A DNA stretch of 64,000 nucleotides from Rudanella lutea DSM 19387 (GTDB lineage Bacteria > Bacteroidota > Bacteroidia > Cytophagales > Spirosomataceae): positions 2,200,277 through 2,264,276 of the forward strand of contig NZ_KB913013.1 in assembly GCF_000383955.1 (NCBI RefSeq), in the 5' to 3' direction. A program made the translations under genes and the position numbers. The notes beneath the pieces were generated by a model. The model did not search any database. It was not told where the DNA came from and saw only the letters and a list, made by a program, of their open reading frames with translations. Of this stretch, positions 9,018-17,363 are shown piece after piece; the first letter of the stretch is position 1, and the number at the start of each line of letters is the position of its first letter.

Positions 9018-9217
9018 AATTACTCAACTAAAAAATTCACAATTTGTTGCCATTTGGATGCGCTCGTCCCACCAATGGTTATCAGGCTGGATGAACGGTC
9101 GGAGAAGGCCGGTACTTCAATACTGCCAACAATGCATTTACTTTGCCGTTAAAGAGCAAGGGGCGTGACCTTTTTAAACGGAGTAACGTCTTTTTTACCA
9201 ACATTCAATTTTTACCG

Positions 9218-10216
9218 ATGCTGTATCCGCTTACGTTCGAGACGATTTTCAAGGACAAAATCTGGGGTGGTCAAAAAATTAAAACAATCCTCGGCAAAGA
9301 CTTCACTACCGAGTCGGCGGGTGCCCTACCCAATTGTGGTGAAACCTGGGAGGTGTCGGGAGTTGCGGGCAATGTGTCGGTGGTGAAAGACGGGCAGTTG
9401 GCGGGTAAAAACCTGGCCGAACTGATTGGCGAGTATAAAGCCGATTTGGTGGGGCAGCACGTGTACGAGCAGTTTGGCGATACGTTTCCGCTGCTGGTGA
9501 AATTCATCGACGCCAACGACGACCTTTCGATTCAGGTTCACCCGAATGATCAGCTGGCTAAAGAACGGCACAATTCGTTCGGCAAAACCGAGATGTGGTA
9601 TATTCTTCAGGCCGACGAAGGGGCTACGCTTAACTCCGGCTTCAACCGCACCGTGAGCCGCGACGAGTACCTCAAAGCCGTGGAGGAAAACACCCTGATG
9701 GATATTCTGAACATCGAACCCGCCAAACCGGGCGATGTATTTTTTCTACCAGCGGGCCGGGTACACTACATCGGCAAAGGGTTGTTGCTCGCCGAAATTC
9801 AGCAGACTTCCGACATCACGTACCGCATTTACGACTTCGACCGCACCGATGATAAAGGCCAAAAGCGCGAACTCCATACCGAGCAGGCCGTCGACGCAAT
9901 TGACTACCAATTCCACGATACGTACAAAACAGAATACGAGAAAGCCCTGAACCACAGCGTAAATGCGGTTACCTGCCCGTATTTTGTGACCAACGTACTT
10001 CATTTTGACAGGGAAGTCCTGCACGATTTCAGCCATCTGGATTCATTCGTAATTCTGGTCTGCGTGGGCGGGGGCGTTACCATTCAGTCGGGGAGCGACC
10101 ATGAGATAACGCTCAAAATGGGCCAATGCGCGCTCATTCCGGCATCGGTTAAGTCGGTAACACTCATCCCCGACGGGGAGATGACGCTACTCGAATCGTA
10201 CGTTCCGGGCGTATAA
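9218..10216 (+). CDS. manA: mannose-6-phosphate isomerase, class I
   Basis: A 332-residue cupin enzyme that interconverts mannose 6-phosphate and fructose 6-phosphate, feeding GDP-mannose and GDP-fucose synthesis or mannose use. The zinc ligands of type I enzymes are visible: Q106 and H108 in IQVHPND, E125 in KTEMWYIL and H183 in PAGRVHYIG. The N-terminus [14 protein letters not shown] is the family opening. The start chosen is the ATG at 9218; the frame stays open upstream to a non-ATG codon at 9143, but the extra residues are not family-like. Length fits the short Bacillus/Bacteroidota form. It is transcribed divergently from the efflux operon. Confidence 0.92.
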   Translation: MLYPLTFETIFKDKIWGGQKIKTILGKDFTTESAGALPNCGETWEVSGVAGNVSVVKDGQLAGKNLAELIGEYKADLVGQHVYEQFGDTFPLLVKFIDANDDLSIQVHPNDQLAKERHNSFGKTEMWYILQADEGATLNSGFNRTVSRDEYLKAVEENTLMDILNIEPAKPGDVFFLPAGRVHYIGKGLLLAEIQQTSDITYRIYDFDRTDDKGQKRELHTEQAVDAIDYQFHDTYKTEYEKALNHSVNAVTCPYFVTNVLHFDREVLHDFSHLDSFVILVCVGGGVTIQSGSDHEITLKMGQCALIPASVKSVTLIPDGEMTLLESYVPGV

Positions 10217-10259
10217 TAAGCTAAACAGGAGAAGAGCAGGTGGCCATGCTTTAGACAGC

Positions 10260-11180
10260 ATGAACCGTACACTTGCTCTCTCTCTGTGTATCACGGCCTT
10301 AACCCTTATCCAGCGGGTAAGCGCCCAACGCCTGACCAGCCAACTCGAAACCTACGATCTCGCTACCGGGCAACGTAGCATCGTACACCGGGACACCGTC
10401 CGGTTCGAAGCCCCCAATTGGACCAACGATGGGCGGTTTCTGATTATCAATCAGGGAGGCAAACTATACCGGGTGATACTAAAAACAGGTCAGAAAGAAG
10501 TGATCAACACCGATTTTGCCACGGCCTGCAACAACGACCACGGGCTTACCCCCGACGGTAAAACCCTCATCATCAGCCACAACGACAAACGGGTAACCGC
10601 GGGCGCTAATTCGCGGGTGTTCACACTGCCAGCGTCGGGCGGAGTACCCCGGCTCATTACCGAGCAGGCTCCCTCCTATTGGCACGGAGTATCTCCCGAT
10701 GGCAAAACCCTCGCGTACGTGGGCGAGCGAACCGGAGCCGATGGTAAACGCGACTACGACATTTATACCATGCCCATTACGGGCGGTACCACCGAAACCC
10801 GCCTGACTACCGCACCCGGCCTCGATGATGGGCCCGATTATTCGCCCGATGGCCGATACATCTATTTCAATTCAATCCGGTCGGGTCGGATGCAAATCTG
10901 GCGCATGAACGCCGACGGCAGCGCACCCACCCAACTCACCAACGACGGGTACGCCAACTGGTTTCCGCACCCTTCGCCCAATGGCCGGTACATCGTATTT
11001 ATCAGCTATGTTGAGGATCAGGGTTCGGCTCACCCGGCCGACAAGGATGTGATGCTCCGGCTTATGGATTTGCAATCAGGAACCCTCCGCGAATTAGCCC
11101 GGTTTCGTGGTGGACAAGGAACCATCAACGTACCCAGTTGGTCGCCCGACAGCCGGAAATTCGCGTTTGTGAGTTATTAG
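10260..11180 (+). CDS. TolB-like beta-propeller protein (PD40 repeats), exported
   Basis: A 306-residue protein with a signal peptide (about 1-22, ending VSAQ). It contains four or more PD40/WD40-like blades with the pattern sPDGk.iyf: [66 protein letters not shown]. This is the TolB C-terminal propeller without the TolB N-terminal domain. Such proteins are periplasmic or surface-exposed; their ligands are mostly unknown. It follows manA by 43 bases in the same direction but has no obvious link to sugar metabolism. Confidence 0.82.
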   Translation: MNRTLALSLCITALTLIQRVSAQRLTSQLETYDLATGQRSIVHRDTVRFEAPNWTNDGRFLIINQGGKLYRVILKTGQKEVINTDFATACNNDHGLTPDGKTLIISHNDKRVTAGANSRVFTLPASGGVPRLITEQAPSYWHGVSPDGKTLAYVGERTGADGKRDYDIYTMPITGGTTETRLTTAPGLDDGPDYSPDGRYIYFNSIRSGRMQIWRMNADGSAPTQLTNDGYANWFPHPSPNGRYIVFISYVEDQGSAHPADKDVMLRLMDLQSGTLRELARFRGGQGTINVPSWSPDSRKFAFVSY

Positions 11181-11197
11181 AAGCAAGGAGAAGGAAA

Positions 11198-11254
11198 AAA
11201 GGAAAAGGGAGAAAGGGTGCATGATCGAAGCGATCCCTTTCTCCCTTTTCCTTT
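11198..11254. terminator. long hairpin between convergent genes
   Basis: AAAGGAAAAGGGAGAAAGGG (11198-11217) is perfectly complementary to CCCTTTCTCCCTTTTCCTTT (11235-11254), a 20-base-pair stem with a 17-base loop. It separates the TolB-like gene (+) from the lipase-like gene (-). It could act as a bidirectional terminator. Confidence 0.65.
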
Positions 11255-11270
11255 CGTCTCTTATTCCTTT

Positions 11271-12503
11271 TTATTGCACCGTTCTGAAAAACTCGAACGT
11301 ACCCAAAGCATAGGTGCTGATGGCCGTTACGTCGGTATGGTTGGCACCTTCAATGGGAATTCTCGACACGGTAGCCCCGCGCTTCTGCATCGCATCGAAG
11401 GCATTCTGCGTATTGAAAAAGGGGACAAGTTGGTCGTTGGTGCCGTGGTAGAGCTGCACCGGTACCGAGGGCTTCCAGTCGAACACATCGTTGTCGGCCA
11501 CAGCCCGCACAAAAGCAGCATCGGAACCGCTATTGACCGACTGCTTGAACGTATCCGTGAAAATCTGGCTCAGGCTGGCATTCAGGTTCACGTTTTGCCC
11601 CTGACTCACAATTTGACTTGCATACGGCTCCTTGAAATAATACGACATCGGGCGGTTTAGGCCGTAGATGCGGTCGTAGGTGAGCAGTACCCATATATAC
11701 AGCGAGGTGTAATCATTACGGCTGGTAGTAGCCGTATTCACCACATACTTCATAAACGAAGTTTTGTCGTAGGCCCCCGCCCCCACGCTCGATGCTTTCA
11801 GGTTAAACTCCCCTTTCGCTTCTTCGTCGAGGTATTTGTGCAGCGACATGGTTGCGTACCCCCCCTCCGAATAGCCGGTTATGTAGAGCCGCTTGTCCCA
11901 GTTGGTTTTGTTCTGAGCCAGAAACTCCCGGCTGGCGCGCAGCATATCGGCCGAGGCCCGGGCCAAACCCGCCCGATGCTCATACGTGTGCGGCAGCGAG
12001 CGCGAGGCCCCGTAGCCAATGTAATCGGGCAGGGCCACAATGTAGCCCGACGAGCCAAACAGAGAGCCGAAGAGGTAGGTATCGCTGTTGGGGCCGTTGT
12101 ACGAAGGCGCGTCGCTATCCGACCGAATGGTGCCGTGTTGCATACTTACCATGGCCAACGGTCCGCTCACCTTCGGAATAACCAGAGCCCCCGAGGCCTG
12201 AATCTCGGAGCCGTCGGTATTGCGGGTTTTGTAGGTGAGTTTATACACCGTAATCGAGTTTTTCAGATACTGACCCACCAACACCGGAGCCAGATTACCA
12301 AACAGAGCCGTGTAGCGGCTACCCAGCTGGGCCGTTGTGTATTCCCCAACCGCCGTAGCACTCACCAGTACCGATGGCTGGGGTTCGGGGGTTACTACCT
12401 CTTCGGTGGGCGCGGTGCGGCAACCACTGGGACCCAGTAAAACCAGTCCTGATAACAATGTCATCATCAGGACGCTCAAAAACGTCTTTGTTGTAAACAG
12501 CAT
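11271..12503 (-). CDS. secretory-lipase-like alpha/beta hydrolase lipoprotein
   Basis: A 410-residue protein with a lipoprotein signal (LSGLVLLGPSGC, lipidation at C28). The hydrolase core starts near residue 90 (YKLTYKTRNTDGSEIQASGALVIPK), has the oxyanion region MVSMQHGT, and a nucleophile elbow GYSEGG with S212. A late PVQLYHGTNDQLVPFFNT holds the catalytic Asp, and ANHTDV the His. The pattern resembles the secretory lipase / prolyl-oligopeptidase group. It is probably an outer-membrane-anchored esterase; the substrate is unknown. Confidence 0.82.
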   Translation of the reverse strand: MLFTTKTFLSVLMMTLLSGLVLLGPSGCRTAPTEEVVTPEPQPSVLVSATAVGEYTTAQLGSRYTALFGNLAPVLVGQYLKNSITVYKLTYKTRNTDGSEIQASGALVIPKVSGPLAMVSMQHGTIRSDSDAPSYNGPNSDTYLFGSLFGSSGYIVALPDYIGYGASRSLPHTYEHRAGLARASADMLRASREFLAQNKTNWDKRLYITGYSEGGYATMSLHKYLDEEAKGEFNLKASSVGAGAYDKTSFMKYVVNTATTSRNDYTSLYIWVLLTYDRIYGLNRPMSYYFKEPYASQIVSQGQNVNLNASLSQIFTDTFKQSVNSGSDAAFVRAVADNDVFDWKPSVPVQLYHGTNDQLVPFFNTQNAFDAMQKRGATVSRIPIEGANHTDVTAISTYALGTFEFFRTVQ

Positions 12504-12814
12504 GAAGGAAAATTGAGGGGGAAGAAAAGCCGTAATCGGCTATAAACATAACAATTCGGGCGGATAAATCGTTTCGGGCCGACCCTTAACCCCTTGTGGG
12601 TAAACCACGTAGAATCGATTCCACAATTATGAGGAAAGCCTATTCCCTTTCCAGCCGACTTTGGGGCAAAGCCTATTAGTCTTTAAAATAAATAGACAAA
12701 GTATATTCAATTGAATTACAGCATATTATACACCAAAAATAGCAACTACTTATTAACTAGGCACCCAACTGGTACAACTTTTGGCCCCTGTTTACCAAAA
12801 CATCCCACAGGATT
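12504..12814. other. A/T-rich divergent promoter region
   Basis: This gap separates the hydrolase (-) from the OmpA lipoprotein (+), so it should hold promoters for both. It is much richer in A and T than the genes around it. ATTCAATTGAAT (12705-12716) is a perfect 12-base palindrome and could be a protein site. No perfect TAnnTTTG box was found. Confidence 0.4.
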
Positions 12815-13525
12815 ATGAACTGGAATAAAGGAGTATCCAAGAAACAGATGGCCACAGTAGCCATCGCATTCACGTTACTATCAGGCGATGTCCTGACAAG
12901 CTGTAAATCGGCTAAACGCAATACGAACAAGACCCAGCGGGGTGCCGCCATCGGTGCAGCGGGTGGTGCTGCAGTCGGCGGAATCATCGGGCGCCGGTCG
13001 GGCAATACCGTGATGGGGGCTATTCTGGGTGCCACCGTGGGTGGTGCCGCTGGGGCCGTGATTGGCCGACGCATGGACAAAGCTGCCGAAGAGATGCAAC
13101 GCGACCTGCCCAACGCCAAGGTTGAGCGCGTCGGGGAGGGCATCAAAATTACGTTCGGGTCTGATATTCTGTTTGATGTGGGCAAATATGACCTGAAGCC
13201 CCAGACACGGAAGGACCTGGCTGATTTTGCGCAAACCCTTCAGAAGTATCAGGACACCGACATTCTGGTTGAAGGTCACGCCGACGCCACCGGTTCCGAC
13301 GAGTTGAATTTGCGGCTATCGCGCCAACGGGCCGATGCCGTTGCTGACTACCTGAAGGCACAGGGCGTGAAAGCTGGCCGAATGGATGAAAAAGGCTACG
13401 GCGAATCGCAACCGGTAGCCGATAACGATACCGAAGCCGGTCGGCAGAAAAACCGCCGGGTCGACATCGCGGTGTTTGCGAACGACAAGATGAAGCGGGA
13501 TGCCAAAAACGGCAACCTCGACTAA
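12815..13525 (+). CDS. OmpA-family lipoprotein with glycine zipper
   Basis: A 236-residue protein. The N-terminal segment ends TLLSGDVLTSC (lipidation at C30), so it is probably an outer-membrane lipoprotein. Residues about 43-86 are a glycine zipper (AAIGAAGGAAVGGIIG, AILGATVGGAAGAVIG) that can insert in a membrane. Residues about 112-225 are an OmpA C-terminal domain. The Asp and Arg that bind diaminopimelate in characterised OmpA domains (D271 and R286 of the Acinetobacter protein, 15 apart) are matched by D157 and R172, and the NRRVDIAV end motif is present. It would tie the outer membrane to peptidoglycan. Small stress-type genes follow. Confidence 0.9.
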   Translation: MNWNKGVSKKQMATVAIAFTLLSGDVLTSCKSAKRNTNKTQRGAAIGAAGGAAVGGIIGRRSGNTVMGAILGATVGGAAGAVIGRRMDKAAEEMQRDLPNAKVERVGEGIKITFGSDILFDVGKYDLKPQTRKDLADFAQTLQKYQDTDILVEGHADATGSDELNLRLSRQRADAVADYLKAQGVKAGRMDEKGYGESQPVADNDTEAGRQKNRRVDIAVFANDKMKRDAKNGNLD

Positions 13526-13526
13526 C

Positions 13527-13635
13527 AATGTATAATGAACAATGTAAAATGCGCAGTTAAATAGCTGATTATCAGAAAATAACTCAATTATTCATTGCTC
13601 ATTTTACATTGTTCACTATACATTCAACACGCACA
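13527..13635. repeat. inverted heptad repeat (AATGNNN family)
   Basis: The left arm is AATGTAT, AATGAAC, AATGTAA, AATG. The right arm read on the minus strand is AATGTAT, AGTGAAC, AATGTAA, AATGAGC, AATG. The two arms keep the same 7-base phase and could form a hairpin of about 25 pairs. It lies between the OmpA lipoprotein gene and the DUF2945 gene. Confidence 0.75.
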
Positions 13636-13639
13636 GATT

Positions 13640-13855
13640 ATGGCAACGGTAAAAAAAGGCGACCGAGTCGAATGGAAGTACGGTAAAGGAACGGGCGAAG
13701 GCACCGTTACCGAAGTGCATACGTCAGACGTAAGCAAAACCGTGCAGGGTAAGACGATTAAACGTAAGGGGTCGGCCGAAGAGCCCGCGCTGGTGATAAC
13801 GCAGGACAAAAAAACCAGGGTCGTTAAATCGGCAAGTGAGGTTACGAAGAAGTGA
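13640..13855 (+). CDS. DUF2945 / HVA1-family small protein
   Basis: A 71-residue protein beginning MATVKKGDRVEWKYGKG, with TVTEVHTSDV and KTIKRKGSAEEPALVI. This matches the short SH3-like DUF2945 (hypervirulence-associated HVA1) family, whose members usually begin with a GDxVxWxxGxG motif. Molecular function is unknown. The ATG at 13640 was chosen over an upstream frame extension into the repeat. The DUF3140 gene follows by 18 bases, a pairing seen in other bacteria, so the two are probably co-transcribed. Confidence 0.85.
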   Translation: MATVKKGDRVEWKYGKGTGEGTVTEVHTSDVSKTVQGKTIKRKGSAEEPALVITQDKKTRVVKSASEVTKK

Positions 13856-13873
13856 ACCGTTTGATAAGAAGAG

Positions 13874-14221
13874 ATGGCCACAACAACCGACACGCAGGAT
13901 CAGAAAGCCGTAAAAAAAGAGTTCGATGAGCTCGTAAATATGACGGCTACCCAGCTGAAAAAATGGCTCGGCCCCGACGAGTCAAAGTCGGTTGGTCAGA
14001 AACAAAACGGTGACACTGAATCAACTGGCCATAAATCAGGTGAGCGCATTGTGTCGTTACTGGGTAAGAAAGCTGCCGAGTACACCGATGACGATTACGC
14101 CCACATGCGGAAGGTGATCAGCTATATCAAACGGCATTCGGCACAGGAGCCAAAAGAAAGCCGGGAGAGTAACTGGGAATATTCGCTCAAAAACTGGGGG
14201 CACGATCCAAACAAAAGGTGA
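13874..14221 (+). CDS. DUF3140 domain protein
   Basis: A 115-residue soluble protein covering the whole DUF3140 family: FDELVNMTATQLKKWLGPDES, SVGQKQ, ESTGHKSGERIVSLLGKK, YTDDDYAHMRKVISYIKRH, and SLKNWGHDPNK at the end. Its function is not known; the charged helical sequence and the HMRKV..Y.KRH pattern suggest nucleic-acid or protein binding (inference). It lies 18 bases after the DUF2945 gene, which commonly accompanies it. Confidence 0.88.
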   Translation: MATTTDTQDQKAVKKEFDELVNMTATQLKKWLGPDESKSVGQKQNGDTESTGHKSGERIVSLLGKKAAEYTDDDYAHMRKVISYIKRHSAQEPKESRESNWEYSLKNWGHDPNKR

Positions 14222-14299
14222 CTTTTTCTGATTTAAGTAGATACGCGAATGCAATCGCCTTTGTCGATTTGCAAAGTAGATTACCAACAACTCAACATT

Positions 14300-14755
14300 A
14301 TGAACGTTAAACAGACCCGGGGCGAAATCCTCGACGCACTAAACACGTTATTGACCCGCAGCCACGACGCTGAAGAAGGGTATCAGGAAGCTGCCGAAAA
14401 CACGAAGGATTCTGAGCTGAAAAGTCTTTTTCTGGCTCAATCACGGCAGCGGGCCGAGTACGCTATGGAACTCGACCGGGAGATCCGGACACTGGGTGGC
14501 GAGCCCGACAAGAACACGAGTATTCTGTCGGATTTGCACCGGGCCTGGATCAACATCAAATCAGCTTTCGCAAGTGATAATGATAAAGCAACCGTGCAGG
14601 AATGTCAGCGGGGCGACAAAGAAGCGCTCGATGACTACAACAACGTGTTGCAGCAAACCGACTTGGCCGCCAGCACCCGAGAGTTGCTGTTGCGGCAAAA
14701 ACAGAGCATCGAATCGGCCCACGCGTCGATGGCTCGACTGGCCTTGGTAGTGTAG
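14300..14755 (+). CDS. PA2169-type four-helix bundle protein (DUF2383)
   Basis: A 151-residue all-helical protein. ILDALNTLLTRSHDAEEGYQ at the start, FLAQSRQRAEYAMELDREI in the middle, and CQRGDKEALDDYNNVLQ are hallmarks of the DUF2383/PA2169 family, a ferritin-like four-helix fold. Function is unestablished; members tend to occur with stress genes, as here. The ATG at 14300 (in ACATTATG) was chosen over an upstream in-frame codon at 14249. A hairpin terminator follows at 14776. Confidence 0.85.
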   Translation: MNVKQTRGEILDALNTLLTRSHDAEEGYQEAAENTKDSELKSLFLAQSRQRAEYAMELDREIRTLGGEPDKNTSILSDLHRAWINIKSAFASDNDKATVQECQRGDKEALDDYNNVLQQTDLAASTRELLLRQKQSIESAHASMARLALVV

Positions 14756-14775
14756 TGAATGGTGGGATTGGAAAG

Positions 14776-14800
14776 CCTGCTTCCTCTGGAGGCAGGTTTT
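14776..14800 (+). terminator. terminator after DUF2383 gene
   Basis: CCTGC (14776-14780) pairs with GCAGG (14792-14796), extended by an inner CC/GG pair, followed by TTTTCTTG on the plus strand. It lies 20 bases after the stop codon. Confidence 0.5.
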
Positions 14801-15043
14801 CTTGTTTATAGGGGTGTCAAGCGAATGCCTGGGTAGTCTTGGTTGTATACCCTGCCTGCTTACGAACCACAAAGGCGAAGCTATTGCCCGGCGTTGTAGT
14901 GGTTGTGAAGCCGAATACATCCCGAATTTTCGGACGACGGAAGCACGGAGGGGTTGAATACAATTTAGTCATTTCGATACGAAGGTTGGAACGGAAACGT
15001 GCTGTATAGACGATTTGTTTTGATGAGGTAACAAGCCGGGTGG

Positions 15044-15133
15044 TTAATTCTGAGCGAAATACGCCATGACCAGCAGGGTCAGCAGGGCGATCAGACGAAA
15101 CCAGGACTCAGTAGCAAAGTTAGACGTGCGCAT
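15044..15133 (-). CDS. possible small membrane protein (29 residues)
   Basis: A minus-strand ATG at 15133 opens a frame of 29 codons ending in TAA at 15044. The product starts MRTSNFATESWFRL and continues IALLTLLVMAYFAQN, a single hydrophobic helix with a charged, short N-terminus. It stands alone in a gap, with no overlapping gene on either strand. No ribosome site is visible, as is normal in this group. The evidence is composition and isolation only, so the call is tentative. Confidence 0.4.
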   Translation of the reverse strand: MRTSNFATESWFRLIALLTLLVMAYFAQN

Positions 15134-15222
15134 GGGGGTAAAAGCCTGTAGACTATTGACACTACAAAGTTGTGACATGTCTGTTAAAGCGCACTTAAAC
15201 ACTAGTTAAATCATAGTTAAAA

Positions 15223-15267
15223 GGGACAAAAAAAGAGCCTCCCCACCCGGTTTACGGGTGGGGAGGC
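15223..15267 (-). terminator. rho-independent terminator after YtxH gene
   Basis: GCCTCCCCACCCG (15237-15249) and CGGGTGGGGAGGC (15255-15267) form a perfect 13-pair stem with a 5-base loop. On the minus strand it is followed by TCTTTTTTTGTCCC. It lies downstream of the minus-strand gene ending at 15314. Confidence 0.9.
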
Positions 15268-15313
15268 TTAGTTCATAACGTTGAGTAAATCAGAAAGCGG
15301 GGGTTAGCCCTGC

Positions 15314-15682
15314 TTAATCAATCTTTAGCGACTCACGAGTCGAGTTAATACCTGACTCTGTTTGGTCGGCCAATTGGTCGACGGTGTCGTTATATTGGCT
15401 TTTAGCACGCTGCTTGTCGTACTCATTCTGAGCCTGCGACTTGTACTCGTTAAGTTGCTGCTTGGCCTTATCGGTGTATTCAGAAACCTGCGTTTTAGCC
15501 TGCTCGTAGCCCTGTTTCACCTGCTCAACGCCTTTGTTCCATTGATCTTTCAGATCGCCCGAACGTTTGTTGGCTTCTTCTTTGAGTTTGTCACGGGTTT
15601 CTTTACCGCTACGTGGGGCTGTCAGCAAGCCGATAGCTACTCCAGTCAATACACCTGTCAGAAAATCGCGTGTGCTACGCAT
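15314..15682 (-). CDS. YtxH-domain protein
   Basis: A 122-residue protein. The N-terminus DFLTGVLTGVAIGLLTAPRSGKETRDKL is the YtxH signature: a glycine-rich membrane helix followed by APrsGkEtR. The remainder (about 35-122) is a charged, Gln-rich helix predicted as coiled coil. YtxH proteins are small membrane-attached stress proteins of unknown activity. A second YtxH gene lies 31 bases upstream on the same strand, so the pair is probably one transcript, closed by the terminator at 15223-15267. Confidence 0.85.
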   Translation of the reverse strand: MRSTRDFLTGVLTGVAIGLLTAPRSGKETRDKLKEEANKRSGDLKDQWNKGVEQVKQGYEQAKTQVSEYTDKAKQQLNEYKSQAQNEYDKQRAKSQYNDTVDQLADQTESGINSTRESLKID

Positions 15683-15713
15683 GATCGTTGTTTGTTTTTA
15701 GGTTGATAATCGG

Positions 15714-16001
15714 TTAACGTTTTGCCCGGCGCTCAGCCCGGCCGAGGGCGTCTTTTGTGCGCGACGCTGAGGTCTCTACAAAATCATTGTATTGCCCCTT
15801 AATGGTCTCGATGCCCTCCTGCAGTTGATCCTGCAAGTCTTTAAAGAATGAATCTGCGTCGTTCGAAATACGCTTACGTGTTGCATTGCCCTTATCGGGG
15901 GCCATCAGCACGCCAAGCACTACGCCAGCCGCAAGTCCAATCAGAATTCCTGGTAATGCTTTCATGGTTCGTCGAGTCGGTTGTGTATCGTCTTCCGACA
16001 T
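15714..16001 (-). CDS. YtxH-domain protein (paralogue)
   Basis: A 95-residue protein with the motif ILIGLAAGVVLGVLMAPDKGNATRKRI, the YtxH glycine-rich helix and APxxG turn, followed by a charged amphipathic helix. Two start codons are possible: 16001 (used here, MSEDDTQPTRRT) or 15965 (MKALPGILIG); the second gives a product closer to its relatives. It is the first gene of a two-gene unit with the next YtxH gene. Confidence 0.8.
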   Translation of the reverse strand: MSEDDTQPTRRTMKALPGILIGLAAGVVLGVLMAPDKGNATRKRISNDADSFFKDLQDQLQEGIETIKGQYNDFVETSASRTKDALGRAERRAKR

Positions 16002-16256
16002 CCTACCTTTTAGAAAAAAGCGTACCAGACAAGTACCCCAGACATAATATACTCTTTATCAGAAAATTATAACTATACCGACAGATTGATGGGGACCAAA
16101 CGTGGGAATGATTTTCTACACTTCTTCGACTTTATTCCTCATAATTTCCCGGCCGACTATTGCCCTTCAAATTACCGCTGAGTAGGTACACCATGCGTTC
16201 AGGCGACTTTTGAGGGGCAACCCCAACAGACGAACACATCTGTTAGTTATCTGGCC

Positions 16257-17363
16257 ATGAACTTCGCCGAATCACTATTCCTGGGCTACGGCCTTTTTGT
16301 CGGTATTGCCTCGTTCCTCAACCTTATCCGGCTCGACTACTGGTGGATTCGGATGTGGGACTTCCCCCATTTTCAGCTCATGGTGCTGGCCGCAGTGGGG
16401 CTGGTAGCCTGGCTCATTTTTCAGAATGACTGGACATGGCCACAGTTGCTCGTACCGACGCTCCTGACGGCGGCTCTGGCGTACCAGGGCTGGCTCATTT
16501 ACCCGTACACGTTTCTGCACCGGGTGCAGGTGCCGCGTCAGAAACGAAAATCGCCCGAAATCGAAGCCAACGGCATTCGGCTTCTGATCGCCAACGTGTT
16601 TATGGACAATACACAATGCCCCGATGTGTGCCGGCTCATCAGCAAACATAAGCCCGACATTGTGCTGATTCTGGAAGGCAACGAAACCTGGCGGCAGGCG
16701 TTGAGCGGTATTGAACCTGATTACCCCTACCGGCAGCTCATTCCGCTGGAGAATACGTACGGCATGTTGTTTTATTCGCGGTTGCCCATGCGCGCTACAC
16801 AGGTTCGGTTTCAGATTCAGGACGACATCCCGTCGATCTACACCCAGCTTCAACTGCCGTCGGGCAAATGGATTCACTTTTACGGGGTACACCCGATGCC
16901 GCCCAGCCCAACCGAGCATTACCGCTCCACCGAGCGCGATGCCGAACTACTGCTGGTAGGCCGGGAAGCACGCAGCCTGAAGGGACCGATCATTGTGGCT
17001 GGCGACCTTAACGACGTAGCCTGGTCGCACACAACCCGGCTCTTTGGGCGGGTGAGTGGCCTGCTCGACCCGCGCATTGGGCGGGGCCTGTTCAGCACGT
17101 TTCATGCGAAGTACTTCTTTCTGCGGTGGCCCCTCGACCACGTGTTTGTGTCGCACCACTTTACGGTCAACAGTTTGCGCCGGATGCCCAACTGCGGCTC
17201 CGACCACTTCCCGATTCTGGTAGCGCTTACCTACGCCCCCGACCCACAACGTATAGACGAGGTACCTGAGCCTGAGGGCAACGATCTGGAAGAAGCTAAA
17301 GAGAAAATAACGGAGGCTTTGTCGGCCAACCAATCCGATACGGATGCTGGCAAACCGGTTTAA
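16257..17363 (+). CDS. membrane-anchored endonuclease/exonuclease/phosphatase-fold hydrolase
   Basis: A 368-residue protein. Residues about 1-90 hold three predicted membrane helices (SLFLGYGLFVGIASFLNL, LMVLAAVGLVAWLIFQND, LLVPTLLTAALAYQGWLI). The EEP domain follows: LLIANVFMDN, ILEGNETW (metal-binding Glu), HFYGVHPMPP, VAGDLNDVAW (catalytic Asp/Asn) and CGSDHFPILVAL (catalytic Asp-His). The tail is acidic. This architecture is common in bacteria; substrates can be DNA, phosphoinositides or other phosphodiesters, and cannot be chosen here. The active site would lie on one face of the inner membrane. Confidence 0.85.
   Translation: MNFAESLFLGYGLFVGIASFLNLIRLDYWWIRMWDFPHFQLMVLAAVGLVAWLIFQNDWTWPQLLVPTLLTAALAYQGWLIYPYTFLHRVQVPRQKRKSPEIEANGIRLLIANVFMDNTQCPDVCRLISKHKPDIVLILEGNETWRQALSGIEPDYPYRQLIPLENTYGMLFYSRLPMRATQVRFQIQDDIPSIYTQLQLPSGKWIHFYGVHPMPPSPTEHYRSTERDAELLLVGREARSLKGPIIVAGDLNDVAWSHTTRLFGRVSGLLDPRIGRGLFSTFHAKYFFLRWPLDHVFVSHHFTVNSLRRMPNCGSDHFPILVALTYAPDPQRIDEVPEPEGNDLEEAKEKITEALSANQSDTDAGKPV

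Larger units (their letters stand above)
14756..15313. other. 558-base gap with one possible small gene and two terminators
   Basis: The gap holds a terminator for the upstream gene (14776-14800), a possible 29-codon minus-strand gene (15044-15133) and a strong minus-strand terminator (15223-15267) for the YtxH gene. The stretches 14801-15043 and 15134-15222 show nothing recognisable beyond short repeats of AGTTAAA near 15203-15220. Confidence 0.5.
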
